DNA of 64,000 nucleotides from contig NZ_JACCFI010000001.1 in the NCBI RefSeq assembly GCF_013410355.1, positions 868,001-932,000 on the forward strand. The letters are read 5' to 3'. Below the pieces are notes generated by a model. It was not told the DNA's origin. It worked only from the letters and a program-made list of their open reading frames with translations, and did no database searches. This stretch comes from Agromyces hippuratus. GTDB taxonomy: Bacteria; Actinomycetota; Actinomycetes; Actinomycetales; Microbacteriaceae. The position numbers were made by a program, and so were the translations under genes. Below are positions 1 through 9,372 of this stretch, piece by piece. Each line of letters opens with the position of its first letter. Within the stretch, counting starts at the first letter, position 1.

Positions 1-315
1 GAGTGCCCGCATCATGTCGCGGCCGTCGTCGGTGATGCGCTCGGGGCCCCACGGCGGCATCCACACCCAGTTGATGCGGAAGGCATCGACGGTGCCGTCG
101 AGCGCCTCGGCGGTCTGCTCCTCGATGACGTCGGTGAGGGGGCATCCGGCGCTCGTGAGCGTCATGTGGATGACCAGGGCGTCGTTCTCGTCGTCCCAAC
201 CGAGGTCGTAGATGAGGCCGAGGTCGACGATGTTGACCCCGAGCTCGGGATCCATGACGTCTTTCAGCGCTTCTTCGACCTGGTCGTAGCGCTCTGGTGC
301 GAGTGAGGTGACCAT
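1..315 (-). CDS. sufT: Metal-sulfur cluster assembly factor, SufT/PaaD-like (DUF59), 3' end cut off
   Basis: First 105 codons of a DUF59 (MIP18-type) protein; the C-terminus runs off the start of the window. The family helps carry or mature Fe-S clusters and is usually the last gene of actinobacterial suf operons. The start is the ATG whose complement ends at 315; the N-terminus reads MVTSLAPERYDQVEEALKDV, followed by the diagnostic DPELGVNIVDLGLIYD stretch and a TSAGCPLTD segment holding the conserved reactive cysteine. It lies 21 nt after sufC on the same strand, so it is probably cotranscribed. The identity is firm; its exact role (scaffold, carrier or maturation factor) cannot be read from sequence. 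Confidence 0.9.
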   Translation of the reverse strand, partial: MVTSLAPERYDQVEEALKDVMDPELGVNIVDLGLIYDLGWDDENDALVIHMTLTSAGCPLTDVIEEQTAEALDGTVDAFRINWVWMPPWGPERITDDGRDMMRAL

Positions 316-336
316 GGTTGCGATTCTACCCTCTGC

Positions 337-1134
<798 letters not shown>

Positions 1135-1186
1135 GTTCGTAATGATCTCTTTCGGTTGCCGGCCGTTCCGGGCCGGAGAAGGTGTG

Positions 1187-1513
1187 TCAGACGGTCAGGG
1201 TGACCGCGGGATCGATGTGGACGTCGCCGTCCTTGAGCTCGACCTGGTAGACCGGGACGGGCTCGTATGCGGGCAGCGTGAGCGGCTTGCCCGTCTTGAG
1301 GGAGAACATGGAGCCGTGCGCCCAGCACTCGAGGGTGTCGTCTTCCACGAAGCCCTCGGCGAGCGAGATGTCGCCATGGGTGCAGGTGTCCCCGATGGCG
1401 AAGACATCGCCGGCGGCGTCCTTCACGACGGCGATGGGAACGCCCTCGAGCACGAAGCGCGACGCCTCGTTGACGGCGAGATCGTCGATGGCGCACACAC
1501 GCACGGATGTCAC
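1187..1513 (-). CDS. Rieske 2Fe-2S ferredoxin-like protein (non-heme iron oxygenase ferredoxin subunit family)
   Basis: A 108-residue Rieske protein with both ligand pairs intact: Cys44-Thr-His46 and Cys63-x2-His66, which bind a 2Fe-2S cluster through two Cys and two His. Such small Rieske proteins lie inside suf operons of many actinobacteria; whether it donates electrons to the Suf machinery or is a cluster client is not established. I chose the GTG start at 1513 because it lies one base after the sufD stop, has GGAAGG upstream, and gives the normal family N-terminus; the reading frame stays open further upstream only as a shadow of sufD. Family assignment is secure, function is inferred from context. 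Confidence 0.92.
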   Translation of the reverse strand: MTSVRVCAIDDLAVNEASRFVLEGVPIAVVKDAAGDVFAIGDTCTHGDISLAEGFVEDDTLECWAHGSMFSLKTGKPLTLPAYEPVPVYQVELKDGDVHIDPAVTLTV

Positions 1514-1514
1514 G

Positions 1515-2696
1515 TCAGCGACCTTCCAGTTCAGCCTCGATCGCCGCGGTGAGGCGGGCTTCGAGGTCGGCCGAGCCGATCTTCTGCACGATGTCGGTGA
1601 GGAAGCCGCGCACGACGAGCCGTCGTGCCTCGTCTTCGCGGATGCCGCGTGCCATGAGGTAGAACAACTGCTCGTCGTCGAACCGGCCGGTGGCACTCGC
1701 GTGCCCGGCACCTTCGATGTCGCCGGTCTCGATCTCGAGGTTCGGCACGGAGTCCGCACGAGTGCCCTCGGTGAGCACGAGGTTGCGGTTCTGCTCGTAG
1801 CTGTCGGTGCCGACCGCGGCGTTGCCGATGAGCACGTCGCCGATCCAGACGGTACGAGCACCTGCGCCCTGCAGCGCGCCCTTGTAGGTCACGCGGCTCT
1901 TGGTGTGCGGCGCGTCGTGGTGCACGTAGACCTGCTGCTCGAGGTGCTGGCCGGCGTCGGCGAAGTACAGGCCGAGGGCCTCGATGTCGGCGCCCTGCTC
2001 GGCGAGGTGGGTCGAGGGGTTCACCCGGACGACCTTGCCGCCGAGCGAGACGACGATGTGCTTGAGGAACGAGTCGCGGCCGAGGCGGGCGAACTGGCTC
2101 GAGAGGTGCACGGCCTCGTCGTCCCACTCTTGCAGCGAGACGACGGTGAGGGACGCCCCGGCGCCGACGAGGATCTCGACGTTCTCGCTGAGGCGGGCGG
2201 CGCCCGTGCCGGCGAGCACGACGAAGCCGCGGCTGTTCGGCGCGGCCTCGATGACGGTGTGCGCGGCGCGCGGCGCATCGCCGAGCCCCGTGCGGGTCAC
2301 GTACGCGATCTTCTCGTCTTCGCCGGTCACGGAGACGAGGAGGGCCTCGTCGAACGTCGACCACGCGTTGGCGCTCGCGCGCTCTTCGGGCGTGCCCGCC
2401 GTGCCGATGCGGGCGTCGTCGCGCGGGATGTACGAGAACGAGATGCCCGAGGCATCCGTCGTCTCGATCGGGAGGCGCGCACCGTCGAGCTCGCCACCGG
2501 TCAGGTCGGCGAACGCCGCGACCGGGGAGAGCTTCCACTCGTGCTCGCGGCCGTTGATGGGCGCGAAGTCCTCGACGTTCACAGAGCGGAATCGCTCCGA
2601 GCGGGTCTGCACGGGCACGAAGGCGCCGTCGGAGTGGGCGACGAGGCCGTGCTGGCCTGCGGTGGGCATGGCGGTGCTGGTCATCTGGGCGGTCAC
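1515..2696 (-). CDS. sufD: Fe-S cluster assembly protein SufD
   Basis: Partner of SufB in the SufBC2D scaffold for Fe-S assembly. About 393 residues, normal for actinobacterial SufD. The C-terminal half carries the SufBD beta-helix core, ending in HASATGRFDDEQLFYLMARG, the motif shared with SufB. The start is ambiguous: GTG at 2696, 2 nt after the sufB stop, or the in-frame ATG at 2684; I prefer GTG because of the spacing and the purine-rich sequence upstream. The order sufB-sufD-Rieske-sufC matches other actinobacteria. No desulfurase gene (sufS) or sufU intervenes, unlike the longer suf operons of mycobacteria and Streptomyces. Confidence 0.95.
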   Translation of the reverse strand: MTAQMTSTAMPTAGQHGLVAHSDGAFVPVQTRSERFRSVNVEDFAPINGREHEWKLSPVAAFADLTGGELDGARLPIETTDASGISFSYIPRDDARIGTAGTPEERASANAWSTFDEALLVSVTGEDEKIAYVTRTGLGDAPRAAHTVIEAAPNSRGFVVLAGTGAARLSENVEILVGAGASLTVVSLQEWDDEAVHLSSQFARLGRDSFLKHIVVSLGGKVVRVNPSTHLAEQGADIEALGLYFADAGQHLEQQVYVHHDAPHTKSRVTYKGALQGAGARTVWIGDVLIGNAAVGTDSYEQNRNLVLTEGTRADSVPNLEIETGDIEGAGHASATGRFDDEQLFYLMARGIREDEARRLVVRGFLTDIVQKIGSADLEARLTAAIEAELEGR

Positions 2697-2698
2697 TA

Positions 2699-4117
2699 CT
2701 AGCCCACCGATCCTTCCATGCCCATTTCGATGAGCTTGTTGAGTTCCATCGCGTATTCCATTGGGAGCTCGCGCGCGATCGGCTCGATGAAGCCGCGCAC
2801 GATCATCGACATGGCCTCGGTCTCGTCGATGCCACGGCTCATCAGGTAGAAGAGCTGCTCCTCGCTGACCTTCGAGACCGTGGCCTCGTGTCCGAGCTTC
2901 ACGTCGTCGACGCGGATGTCGATCGCCGGGTAGGTGTCGGAGCGGGAGATCGTGTCGACGAGCAGCGCGTCGCAGACGACGCTGTTCGCCGAGTGGTGGG
3001 CGTTCGCGTCGATGCGCACCTCGCCGCGATAGCCTGCCCGGCCGCCGCCGCGTGCGATCGACTTCGAGACGATCGACGACTGCGTGTACGGCGCCATGTG
3101 GATCATCTTCGCGCCGGCGTCCTGGTGCTGGCCGGGGCCTGCGAACGCGACGGAGAGCGTCTCGCCCTTGGCGTGCTCGCCCATGAGGAAGATCGACGGG
3201 TACTTCATCGTGACCTTCGAGCCGATGTTGCCGTCGACCCACTCCATGGTGGCGCCTTCGGCGGCCGTGGCGCGCTTGGTGACGAGGTTGTAGACGTTGT
3301 TCGACCAGTTCTGGATCGTCGTGTAGCGCACGCGTGCGTCTTTCTTGACGATGATCTCGACGACGGCCGAGTGCAGGGAGTCGCTCTTGTAGATCGGCGC
3401 CGTGCAGCCCTCGATGTAGTGCACGTAGCTGCCCTCGTCGGCGATGATCAGCGTGCGCTCGAACTGGCCCATGTTCTCGGTGTTGATGCGGAAGTAGGCC
3501 TGCAGCGGAATCTCGACATGCACGCCCTTCGGCACGTAGACGAACGAACCGCCCGACCACACGGCCGTGTTCAGCGCCGCGAACTTGTTGTCGCCGGCGG
3601 GGATGACGGTGCCGAAGTACTCCTCGAAGAACTCGGGGTGCTCCTTCAGCGCGGTGTCGGTGTCCATGAAGATGACACCCTGGCGCTCGAGCTCTTCATT
3701 GATCTGGTGGTAGACCACCTCGGACTCGTACTGGGCCGCGACGCCCGCGACGAGGCGCTGGCGCTCGGCCTCGGGGATGCCGAGCTTCTCGTACGTGTTC
3801 TTGATGTCGTCGGGCAGGTCTTCCCAGGTCTGGGCCTGCTTCTCGGTCGAGCGCACGAAGTACTTGATGTTGTCGAAGTCGATCTCCGACAGGTCGGCGC
3901 CCCACGTGGGCATCGGCTTGCGCTCGAAGAGCTGCAGGGCGCGCTGGCGACGCTGGAGCATCCATTCCGGCTCCGATTTCAGCGCGGAGATGTCGGCGAC
4001 CACCTCCGGCGAGATGCCGCGTCGGGCCGAGGCCCCCGCAGCGTCGGAGTCGGCCCAGCCGAACTCGTAGGTACCGAGTCCTTCGAGTTCCGGTCGGTCG
4101 ATCAGTACGTCCGTCAT
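2699..4117 (-). CDS. sufB: Fe-S cluster assembly protein SufB
   Basis: Core scaffold protein of the Suf system; nascent Fe-S clusters form on the SufB/SufD interface. 472 residues, normal length, without an intein (many mycobacterial SufB carry one). Visible landmarks are YIEGCTAPIY near residue 235, the conserved Cys382 in SVVCDALL, Glu411 in GHEATVSK, and QLFYLMSRGI (421-430). Cys382 and Glu411 correspond to residues thought to hold the cluster in the E. coli protein. An excellent GGAGGAGAAGAGGGAG ribosome-binding region precedes the ATG. It is the first gene of the suf operon and diverges from ctaA. Confidence 0.97.
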   Translation of the reverse strand: MTDVLIDRPELEGLGTYEFGWADSDAAGASARRGISPEVVADISALKSEPEWMLQRRQRALQLFERKPMPTWGADLSEIDFDNIKYFVRSTEKQAQTWEDLPDDIKNTYEKLGIPEAERQRLVAGVAAQYESEVVYHQINEELERQGVIFMDTDTALKEHPEFFEEYFGTVIPAGDNKFAALNTAVWSGGSFVYVPKGVHVEIPLQAYFRINTENMGQFERTLIIADEGSYVHYIEGCTAPIYKSDSLHSAVVEIIVKKDARVRYTTIQNWSNNVYNLVTKRATAAEGATMEWVDGNIGSKVTMKYPSIFLMGEHAKGETLSVAFAGPGQHQDAGAKMIHMAPYTQSSIVSKSIARGGGRAGYRGEVRIDANAHHSANSVVCDALLVDTISRSDTYPAIDIRVDDVKLGHEATVSKVSEEQLFYLMSRGIDETEAMSMIVRGFIEPIARELPMEYAMELNKLIEMGMEGSVG

Positions 4118-4212
4118 GCTCTCCCTCTTCTCCTCCCGTGCAACCGGCTATCAGGCCGGCTCATTCCCCTCGTGAGTCGAGGTGCTCGTTGAGTGGGTGA
4201 TGATGTGCCCGG

Positions 4213-4226
4213 TGGCGCTAGTGCCA
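4213..4226. promoter_or_regulatory. Near-palindrome in the sufB-ctaA divergent intergenic region
   Basis: TGGCGCTAGTGCCA is a 14-bp dyad with one mismatched pair, located 96 nt upstream of sufB and 143 nt upstream of ctaA. Next to it on the plus strand is TAAGAT (4230-4235), a possible -10 element for ctaA, and on the minus strand TAGGTT. A dyad here could be an operator for an Fe-S or redox regulator, but it does not match the CAAC-N6-GTTG type SufR site, so the regulator is unknown. The rest of 4118-4368 shows nothing else I can name. Confidence 0.3.
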
Positions 4227-4368
4227 ACCTAAGATGGTATGCGGCCCGTGGCGCGCGATCTCGCGCGGTCGGCGGGCCTACCAACCCCTCAAGTCTATAG
4301 GGTCGCGGCAGGCGCCGGGCAGGACTCCCAGTGCCGTCACAGCGCGATCCGGATCAGGAACGACCCGC

Positions 4369-5292
4369 GTGACCCGCACTCTCCGTATCTTCGCCTGGGC
4401 CTCGTTCGTCGCGCAGGTCACGATCATCGCGACGGGCGGCGCGGTGCGACTGACGGGCTCCGGTCTCGGCTGCCCGACCTGGCCGACGTGCACGGCCGAG
4501 TCGCTGGTGCCGACCGACGAGCTGACCTACCACTCGCTCATCGAGTTCGGCAATCGCATGATGACGGGCGTGGTCGGCATCATCGCGCTCATCGTGTTCG
4601 TGCTCGTCTGGCGCATCCGACGCGAGCGTCGCGACCTCTTCGTGCTCTCGTTCATCGTGGGCGTCGGCATCGTCGCGCAGGCGATCGTGGGCGGCATCAC
4701 CGTGTGGACCGGACTGAACCCGTTCATCGTCGGATTCCACTACGTCTCGTCCCTCGCGCTCGTCTGCGTCACCGCGGCGTTCCTCGCCCGCATGGACGCC
4801 CCCGCCGGTCCCCGCGAATCCGCCGTTCCCGGGTGGTACGCGAGCCTCACCCACCTGACGAGCGCGGTGCTGCTCATCTCGATCGTCTTCGGCGTGCTGA
4901 CCACCGGTTCGGGGCCGCACTCGGGCGACGCCGCGGCGGGCCGCTCCGGCTTCGACTCCGAGATCCTCGAGCACGTGCACGCGTGGCCGGGCTACGCGCT
5001 GGTCGTGCTCACCCTCGCGCTCGTCGTCGCGGCGTGGCGACTGAGGCTTCCCACGTTGCGCTGGTCGATCGCACTGCTCGCGATCGAGCTCGTGCAGGTC
5101 GGCGTCGGGCTCTACCAGGCGCGCAACGGCCTGCCGGCATTCGCGGTCGGCGTGCACATGGTGCTCGCTGCGCTCACGGCCGCCGCGATGACGATCGTCA
5201 TCATGCGACTGAAGCGCCCGATGGGGGCGGATGCCGCGCCCGAGACAGGCGTCGAGCCCGGCCGCGCCGTGAGGACCACGCCAGCCGGTTGA
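4369..5292 (+). CDS. ctaA: Heme A synthase CtaA/COX15
   Basis: Membrane enzyme oxidising the C8 methyl of heme O to the formyl of heme A, for cytochrome c oxidase. About 307 residues with roughly eight hydrophobic segments. Family landmarks: TGSGLGCPTWPTC with the extracytoplasmic Cys35 and Cys41, then His55 before the IEFGNR element, His124 (FHYVSS), His202/His204 (EHVHAW) and His263 (GVHM) as heme-binding candidates. The GTG at 4369 is chosen because the protein then begins right before the first membrane segment and GGATCAGGAA lies upstream; earlier in-frame codons give a non-family N-terminus. It is divergent from sufB and near ctaB, the preceding pathway step. Confidence 0.93.
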   Translation: MTRTLRIFAWASFVAQVTIIATGGAVRLTGSGLGCPTWPTCTAESLVPTDELTYHSLIEFGNRMMTGVVGIIALIVFVLVWRIRRERRDLFVLSFIVGVGIVAQAIVGGITVWTGLNPFIVGFHYVSSLALVCVTAAFLARMDAPAGPRESAVPGWYASLTHLTSAVLLISIVFGVLTTGSGPHSGDAAAGRSGFDSEILEHVHAWPGYALVVLTLALVVAAWRLRLPTLRWSIALLAIELVQVGVGLYQARNGLPAFAVGVHMVLAALTAAAMTIVIMRLKRPMGADAAPETGVEPGRAVRTTPAG

Positions 5293-5323
5293 ACACCCGG
5301 GCTCGGCCGACCAGGAGACCGAA

Positions 5324-5938
5324 ATGCTGATCGAACACCGGGGCCGTCGGCCCATCGTGCACCCCGACGCCTCGGTCGCCGCCACCGCCGTCCTCTCGGG
5401 TGAGGTCATCGTCGGAGCCGGAAGTCGCATCCTGCACGGCGCGGTGCTCAGCGCCGAAGACGGCGCCATCCGCGTCGGCATCGAATGCGTCGTCATGGAA
5501 CACGCCCTCATTCGCGGACGACGAGCTCACGAGGTGGTCATCGGCGATCACGTGATGATCGGGCCGCACGCCCACGTGAACGGCGCGACCATCGCCGACG
5601 AGGTGTTCATCGCCACCGGCGCGTCCGTCTTCCCCGGCGCGAGCATCGGTCGCGGCGCCGAGGTGCGCATCAATGCGGTGGTGCAGGTGAACACCGTCCT
5701 CGACCCGGGAGCGGTCGTGCCGATCTCGTGGGTCGCGGTCGGGTCGCCCGCCACGGTGCTTCCGCCCGAGCGGCACGACGAGATCTGGGCGATCCAGCGC
5801 GATCTCGATTTCGTGGGCACCGTCTACGGCAGCCCGAGGGCTGCCGGCATGCGCGAGATCATGACTCGGCAGTCGGCGTTCTTCGCCGAGCACGTCGACG
5901 ACCGGGTGATCGACGACCCCGAGGCGTCCGACGCCTGA
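5324..5938 (+). CDS. Left-handed beta-helix protein of the gamma-carbonic-anhydrase/PaaY family
   Basis: 204 residues built from hexapeptide repeats (IVGAGS, VVIGDHVMIG, EVFIATGASVFPG, SIGRGAEVRI), the fold of trimeric gamma-carbonic anhydrases and hexapeptide acyltransferases. Compared with the usual IGHxxxxHG zinc site, the two ligand positions appear to be Pro81 and Asn86, with only the first histidine (His60) retained, so carbonic anhydrase activity is doubtful; neighbouring His76, His82 and His84 might form another site. It follows ctaA by 31 nt on the same strand and converges with ctaB. The start ATG has AGGAGACCGAA upstream. The fold is clear, the substrate is unknown. Confidence 0.8.
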   Translation: MLIEHRGRRPIVHPDASVAATAVLSGEVIVGAGSRILHGAVLSAEDGAIRVGIECVVMEHALIRGRRAHEVVIGDHVMIGPHAHVNGATIADEVFIATGASVFPGASIGRGAEVRINAVVQVNTVLDPGAVVPISWVAVGSPATVLPPERHDEIWAIQRDLDFVGTVYGSPRAAGMREIMTRQSAFFAEHVDDRVIDDPEASDA

Positions 5939-6005
5939 CCGGCGTCAGTTCACGTCCCGACCGCGACCGGCGTCGCCTCGCAGAACCGGCGCTGTCTCCG
6001 CGCCG

Positions 6006-6926
6006 CTAGAACGGCAGCAAGGGGTCGATGCCGACCGCGAGGAAGAGCAGCGACAGGTAGGCGATCGAGCCGTGGAAGACCCGCATCGGCGAGACCTGTT
6101 CGTGGCGGATCGCGAGGTTGTACAGGCGGTGGGTCTCGTAGATGAACCACACACCCGTGACGACCGCGACCGTCGAGTACACGAGTCCCATGTCGGCGAT
6201 CGGGATGAGCAGCAGCGAGCACGCGACGGTCGCCCATGCGTAGAGGATGACCTGCAGCCCCACCTGAGCGCGGCCCCGTACGACGGCGAGCATCGGTACC
6301 CCGGCGGCCGCGTAGTCGTCTTTGTACTTCATGGAGAGCGGCCAGTAGTGCGGCGGCGTCCAGAGGAAGATGATGAGGAAGAGGATGACCGGGGGCCAGC
6401 TGAGGTCGCCGGTGACGGCGGCCCATCCGATGAGCACGGGCATGCAGCCCGCGACTCCGCCCCAGACGATGTTCTGGGCGGTGCGGCGCTTCAGGATCAG
6501 GCTGTAGAAGACGACGTAGAGCAGGATCGCACCGAGCGAGAGGCCCGCGGCGAGCCAGTTGGTGAAGACGCCGAGCCAGACGATCGACGCGATGCCGAGG
6601 CCGTAGGCGAAGACGAGCGCCTCGCGATCGCTCAGCTCGCCGGTCACGAGTGGACGCCCCTGCGTGCGCTTCATGACCCGGTCGATGTCGCGGTCGATGT
6701 AGCAGTTGAACGCACCGGCCGAGCCCGCGCTCATGGCACCGCCGATGAGGGTGGCGATGAGCAGCCAGAGACTCGGCAGTCCCTGCTGGGCGAGGATCAT
6801 GGTCGGCGCGGTGACGACGAGCAGCAGCTCGATCACTCGCGGCTTGGTGAGGGCCAGATAGGCCGAGAGCTTGCGCCGGACGGTCATCGCCGGGCGGTGG
6901 TCTCTGGTCTCTACGGCTGCCTGCAT
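6006..6926 (-). CDS. ctaB: Protoheme IX farnesyltransferase (heme O synthase)
   Basis: Membrane UbiA-type prenyltransferase that adds a farnesyl chain to heme B, giving heme O, the substrate of CtaA. 306 residues with many hydrophobic helices. The two Asp-rich motifs are present: N74-x3-D78-x3-D82 in NCYIDRDIDR, and YKDD around 201-204. The ATG at 6926 is preferred over one nine codons upstream because GGAAGAGGAA lies directly before it. A TAGAAT -10-like hexamer (6976-6981, minus strand) lies about 50 nt upstream. It is convergent with the ctaA-side genes and divergent from tkt. Confidence 0.95.
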   Translation of the reverse strand: MQAAVETRDHRPAMTVRRKLSAYLALTKPRVIELLLVVTAPTMILAQQGLPSLWLLIATLIGGAMSAGSAGAFNCYIDRDIDRVMKRTQGRPLVTGELSDREALVFAYGLGIASIVWLGVFTNWLAAGLSLGAILLYVVFYSLILKRRTAQNIVWGGVAGCMPVLIGWAAVTGDLSWPPVILFLIIFLWTPPHYWPLSMKYKDDYAAAGVPMLAVVRGRAQVGLQVILYAWATVACSLLLIPIADMGLVYSTVAVVTGVWFIYETHRLYNLAIRHEQVSPMRVFHGSIAYLSLLFLAVGIDPLLPF

Positions 6927-7252
6927 CGTTCCTCTTCCGGCGCGGGCACGCAAAACACGGCCACGCTCGTCATCGATTCTATGACATCATGTGTCGCCCG
7001 TTCCGCCGTCACGCTTCGGCGCCCTTCAGCCTCACGACCGAGCGTCGTGCGCGTGAGCTCCGCGTCACCGTCATGAAACGTGAGGAGTCCATATACTTGG
7101 CAGTGCGCGCCCGACGGCGCGGTTTTCGAATTGCCGTCCGGTGCAAACGTCCAGAGGTCGTCCGCCGGGCGATTCGCGCCGAAGCGATTCCAGGGGTGCT
7201 CGGGGCCGTCGGTTCCCGTCACCGTCCAGCGACCGGAAGGAACAGCACAATC
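6927..7252. promoter_or_regulatory. ctaB-tkt divergent intergenic region with putative promoters and a leader hairpin
   Basis: 326 nt without a gene. Minus strand: TAGAAT at 6976-6981 may be the ctaB -10; it sits in a small dyad (TCAT and ATGA arms). Plus strand: TATACT at 7092-7097 is a near-perfect -10 for tkt without a good -35. Starting about 9 nt after it is a hairpin CGCGCC-CGAC-GGCGCG followed by GTTTT (7106-7126), so a transcript starting near 7104 would carry this hairpin at its very 5' end, with some 125 nt of leader left before tkt. No convincing ORF is seen. Confidence 0.4.
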
Positions 7253-9346
7253 GTGGCAACTCTGCAGTGGGATTCTCTCGATGACCAAGCGATCGACACG
7301 GCCCGAGTTCTCGCGGCCGATGCCGTCGAGAAGGTCGGAAACGGGCATCCCGGCACCGCGATGAGCCTCGCGCCCGCCGCCTATCTCCTGTTCCAGAAGG
7401 TCATGCGCCGCGATCCGTCCGACCACGCGTGGCTCGGCCGCGACCGCTTCATCCTCTCTGCCGGCCACTCCTCGCTGACCCAGTACGTGCAGCTCTTCCT
7501 CGCCGGCGACGGCCTCGAGCTCTCCGACCTCGAGTCGCTGCGCACCTGGGGTTCCAAGACCCCTGGCCACCCCGAGTACGGTCACACCGCCGGCGTCGAG
7601 ATCACGACCGGCCCGCTCGGCCAGGGCCTCGCCTCCGCCGTCGGCTTCGCCTACGCCGCCCGCTACGAGCGCGGCCTCTTCGACCCGGAGGCCGCGGCGG
7701 GCACGAGCCCGTTCGACCACTTCGTCTACGTCGTCGCCGGCGACGGCGACCTGCAGGAGGGCATCACGAGCGAGGCGTCGTCGCTCGCCGGCCACCAGCA
7801 GCTCGGCAACCTCGTCGTGATCTACGACTCCAACCAGATCTCCATCGAAGACGACACCAGCATCGCCTTCACCGAAGACGTCGCGAAGCGCTACGAGTCC
7901 TACGGATGGCACGTGCAGACCGTCGACTGGAAGAAGACGGGCCAGTACGTCGAAGACGTGGCCGAACTGCACGCCGCGATCGAGGCCGCCAAGGGCGAGT
8001 CCGACAAGCCCTCGATCATCATCCTGAAGACGATCATCGGCTGGCCGTCGCCCGGCAAGCAGAACTCCGGCAAGATCCACGGTTCCGCGCTCGGTGCGGC
8101 GGAGCTCGCCGCGACGAAGGAGGTGCTCGGCTTCGACCCCGAGCAGAGCTTCGTCGTCGCCGAGGACGTGCTCGCCCACACGCGTGGTGCCGTCGAGCGC
8201 GGCGCGGCGCAGCACGCCGAGTGGCAGCTCGCGTTCGACGCATGGGCCGCAGCCAACCCCGACCGCAAGGCGCTCCTCGACCGGCTCGAGGCGGGCGAGC
8301 TGCCCGCCGACGTCGAGTCCGTGCTCCCCGTCTTCGAGGGCGGCACCGAGGTCTCGACCCGCGCAGCTTCGGGCAAGGTCATCAACGCCCTCGCCGGCGT
8401 GCTGCCCGAGCTGTGGGGCGGATCGGCCGACCTCGCCGAGTCGAACCTGACCACGATCAACGGCGCGGCCTCGTTCATCCCGACCGAGTGGTCGACGCAC
8501 GAGTTCTCGGGCAACCCCTACGGCCGCGTGCTGCACTTCGGCATCCGCGAGCACGCCATGGGCGCGATCGTCAACGGCATCGTGCTGCACGGCAAGACGC
8601 GCGCCTTCGGCGGCACCTTCCTCATCTTCAGCGACTACATGCGGCCCGCCGTGCGCCTCGCGGCGCTCATGCAGGTGCCCTCGATCTTCGTCTGGACCCA
8701 CGACTCCGTCGCCCTCGGCGAAGACGGCCCGACGCACCAGCCGATCGAGCAGCTCGCGACGCTCCGGGCGATCCCGGGCCTCACGGTCGTGCGGCCCGCC
8801 GACGCCAACGAGGTCGCGTACGCCTGGCTCGAGATCCTGAAGCGCACGGATGCCCCGGCGGGCATCGCCCTCACCCGGCAGAACATCCCCGTGTTCGAGC
8901 GGGGCACGGCCGCGGCATCCGGTGACGCCCTCGCCGCCGCGTCGAACGTGGCGAAGGGCGCCTACGTGCTCGCCGAGGCCGCATCGGGCACGCCCGACGT
9001 GATCCTCATCGCCACCGGCTCCGAGGTGCAGCTCGCCCTCGCAGCCCGCGAGACGCTCGCAGCGGAGGGCATCGGCGCACGCGTCGTGTCGGCACCGTCG
9101 CTCGAGTGGTTCGAGGAGCAGCCGGCCGAGTACCGCGAGCAGGTGCTGCCCTCGGCTGTCACGGCCCGCGTCTCGGTCGAAGCCGGGCTCGCGCTCTCGT
9201 GGCACCGCTACCTCGGTTCGCGCGGCCGTGCCGTCTCGATCGAGCACTTCGGCGCCTCCGCCGACTACAAGACCCTGTTCCGCGAGTTCGGCATCACGGC
9301 CGAGGCCGTCGTGGCCGCCGCGAAGGAATCGCTCGCGTCGGCCTGA
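7253..9346 (+). CDS. tkt: Transketolase
   Basis: Thiamine-diphosphate enzyme moving two-carbon units in the non-oxidative pentose phosphate pathway. 697 residues, normal length. The ThDP/Mg motif is GDGDLQEG (163-170) followed by Asn194; the N-terminal GNGHPGTAMSLAP and the catalytic Glu433 in GIREHAMGAI are present. Start GTG at 7253, with GGAAGG 12 nt upstream; a longer open frame reaching back into the leader has no family similarity. It is the first gene of the operon tkt-tal-pgi-zwf-opcA-pgl, the standard actinobacterial arrangement. Confidence 0.98.
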   Translation: MATLQWDSLDDQAIDTARVLAADAVEKVGNGHPGTAMSLAPAAYLLFQKVMRRDPSDHAWLGRDRFILSAGHSSLTQYVQLFLAGDGLELSDLESLRTWGSKTPGHPEYGHTAGVEITTGPLGQGLASAVGFAYAARYERGLFDPEAAAGTSPFDHFVYVVAGDGDLQEGITSEASSLAGHQQLGNLVVIYDSNQISIEDDTSIAFTEDVAKRYESYGWHVQTVDWKKTGQYVEDVAELHAAIEAAKGESDKPSIIILKTIIGWPSPGKQNSGKIHGSALGAAELAATKEVLGFDPEQSFVVAEDVLAHTRGAVERGAAQHAEWQLAFDAWAAANPDRKALLDRLEAGELPADVESVLPVFEGGTEVSTRAASGKVINALAGVLPELWGGSADLAESNLTTINGAASFIPTEWSTHEFSGNPYGRVLHFGIREHAMGAIVNGIVLHGKTRAFGGTFLIFSDYMRPAVRLAALMQVPSIFVWTHDSVALGEDGPTHQPIEQLATLRAIPGLTVVRPADANEVAYAWLEILKRTDAPAGIALTRQNIPVFERGTAAASGDALAAASNVAKGAYVLAEAASGTPDVILIATGSEVQLALAARETLAAEGIGARVVSAPSLEWFEEQPAEYREQVLPSAVTARVSVEAGLALSWHRYLGSRGRAVSIEHFGASADYKTLFREFGITAEAVVAAAKESLASA

Positions 9347-9372
9347 CGCGCGCCAGAAGAGGAGACACTCCC

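Noticed and set aside
6989..7252. Upstream extension of the tkt reading frame.
   Set aside because: The extra 88 codons have no resemblance to transketolase and no ribosome-binding site; GTG at 7253 gives the normal N-terminus.
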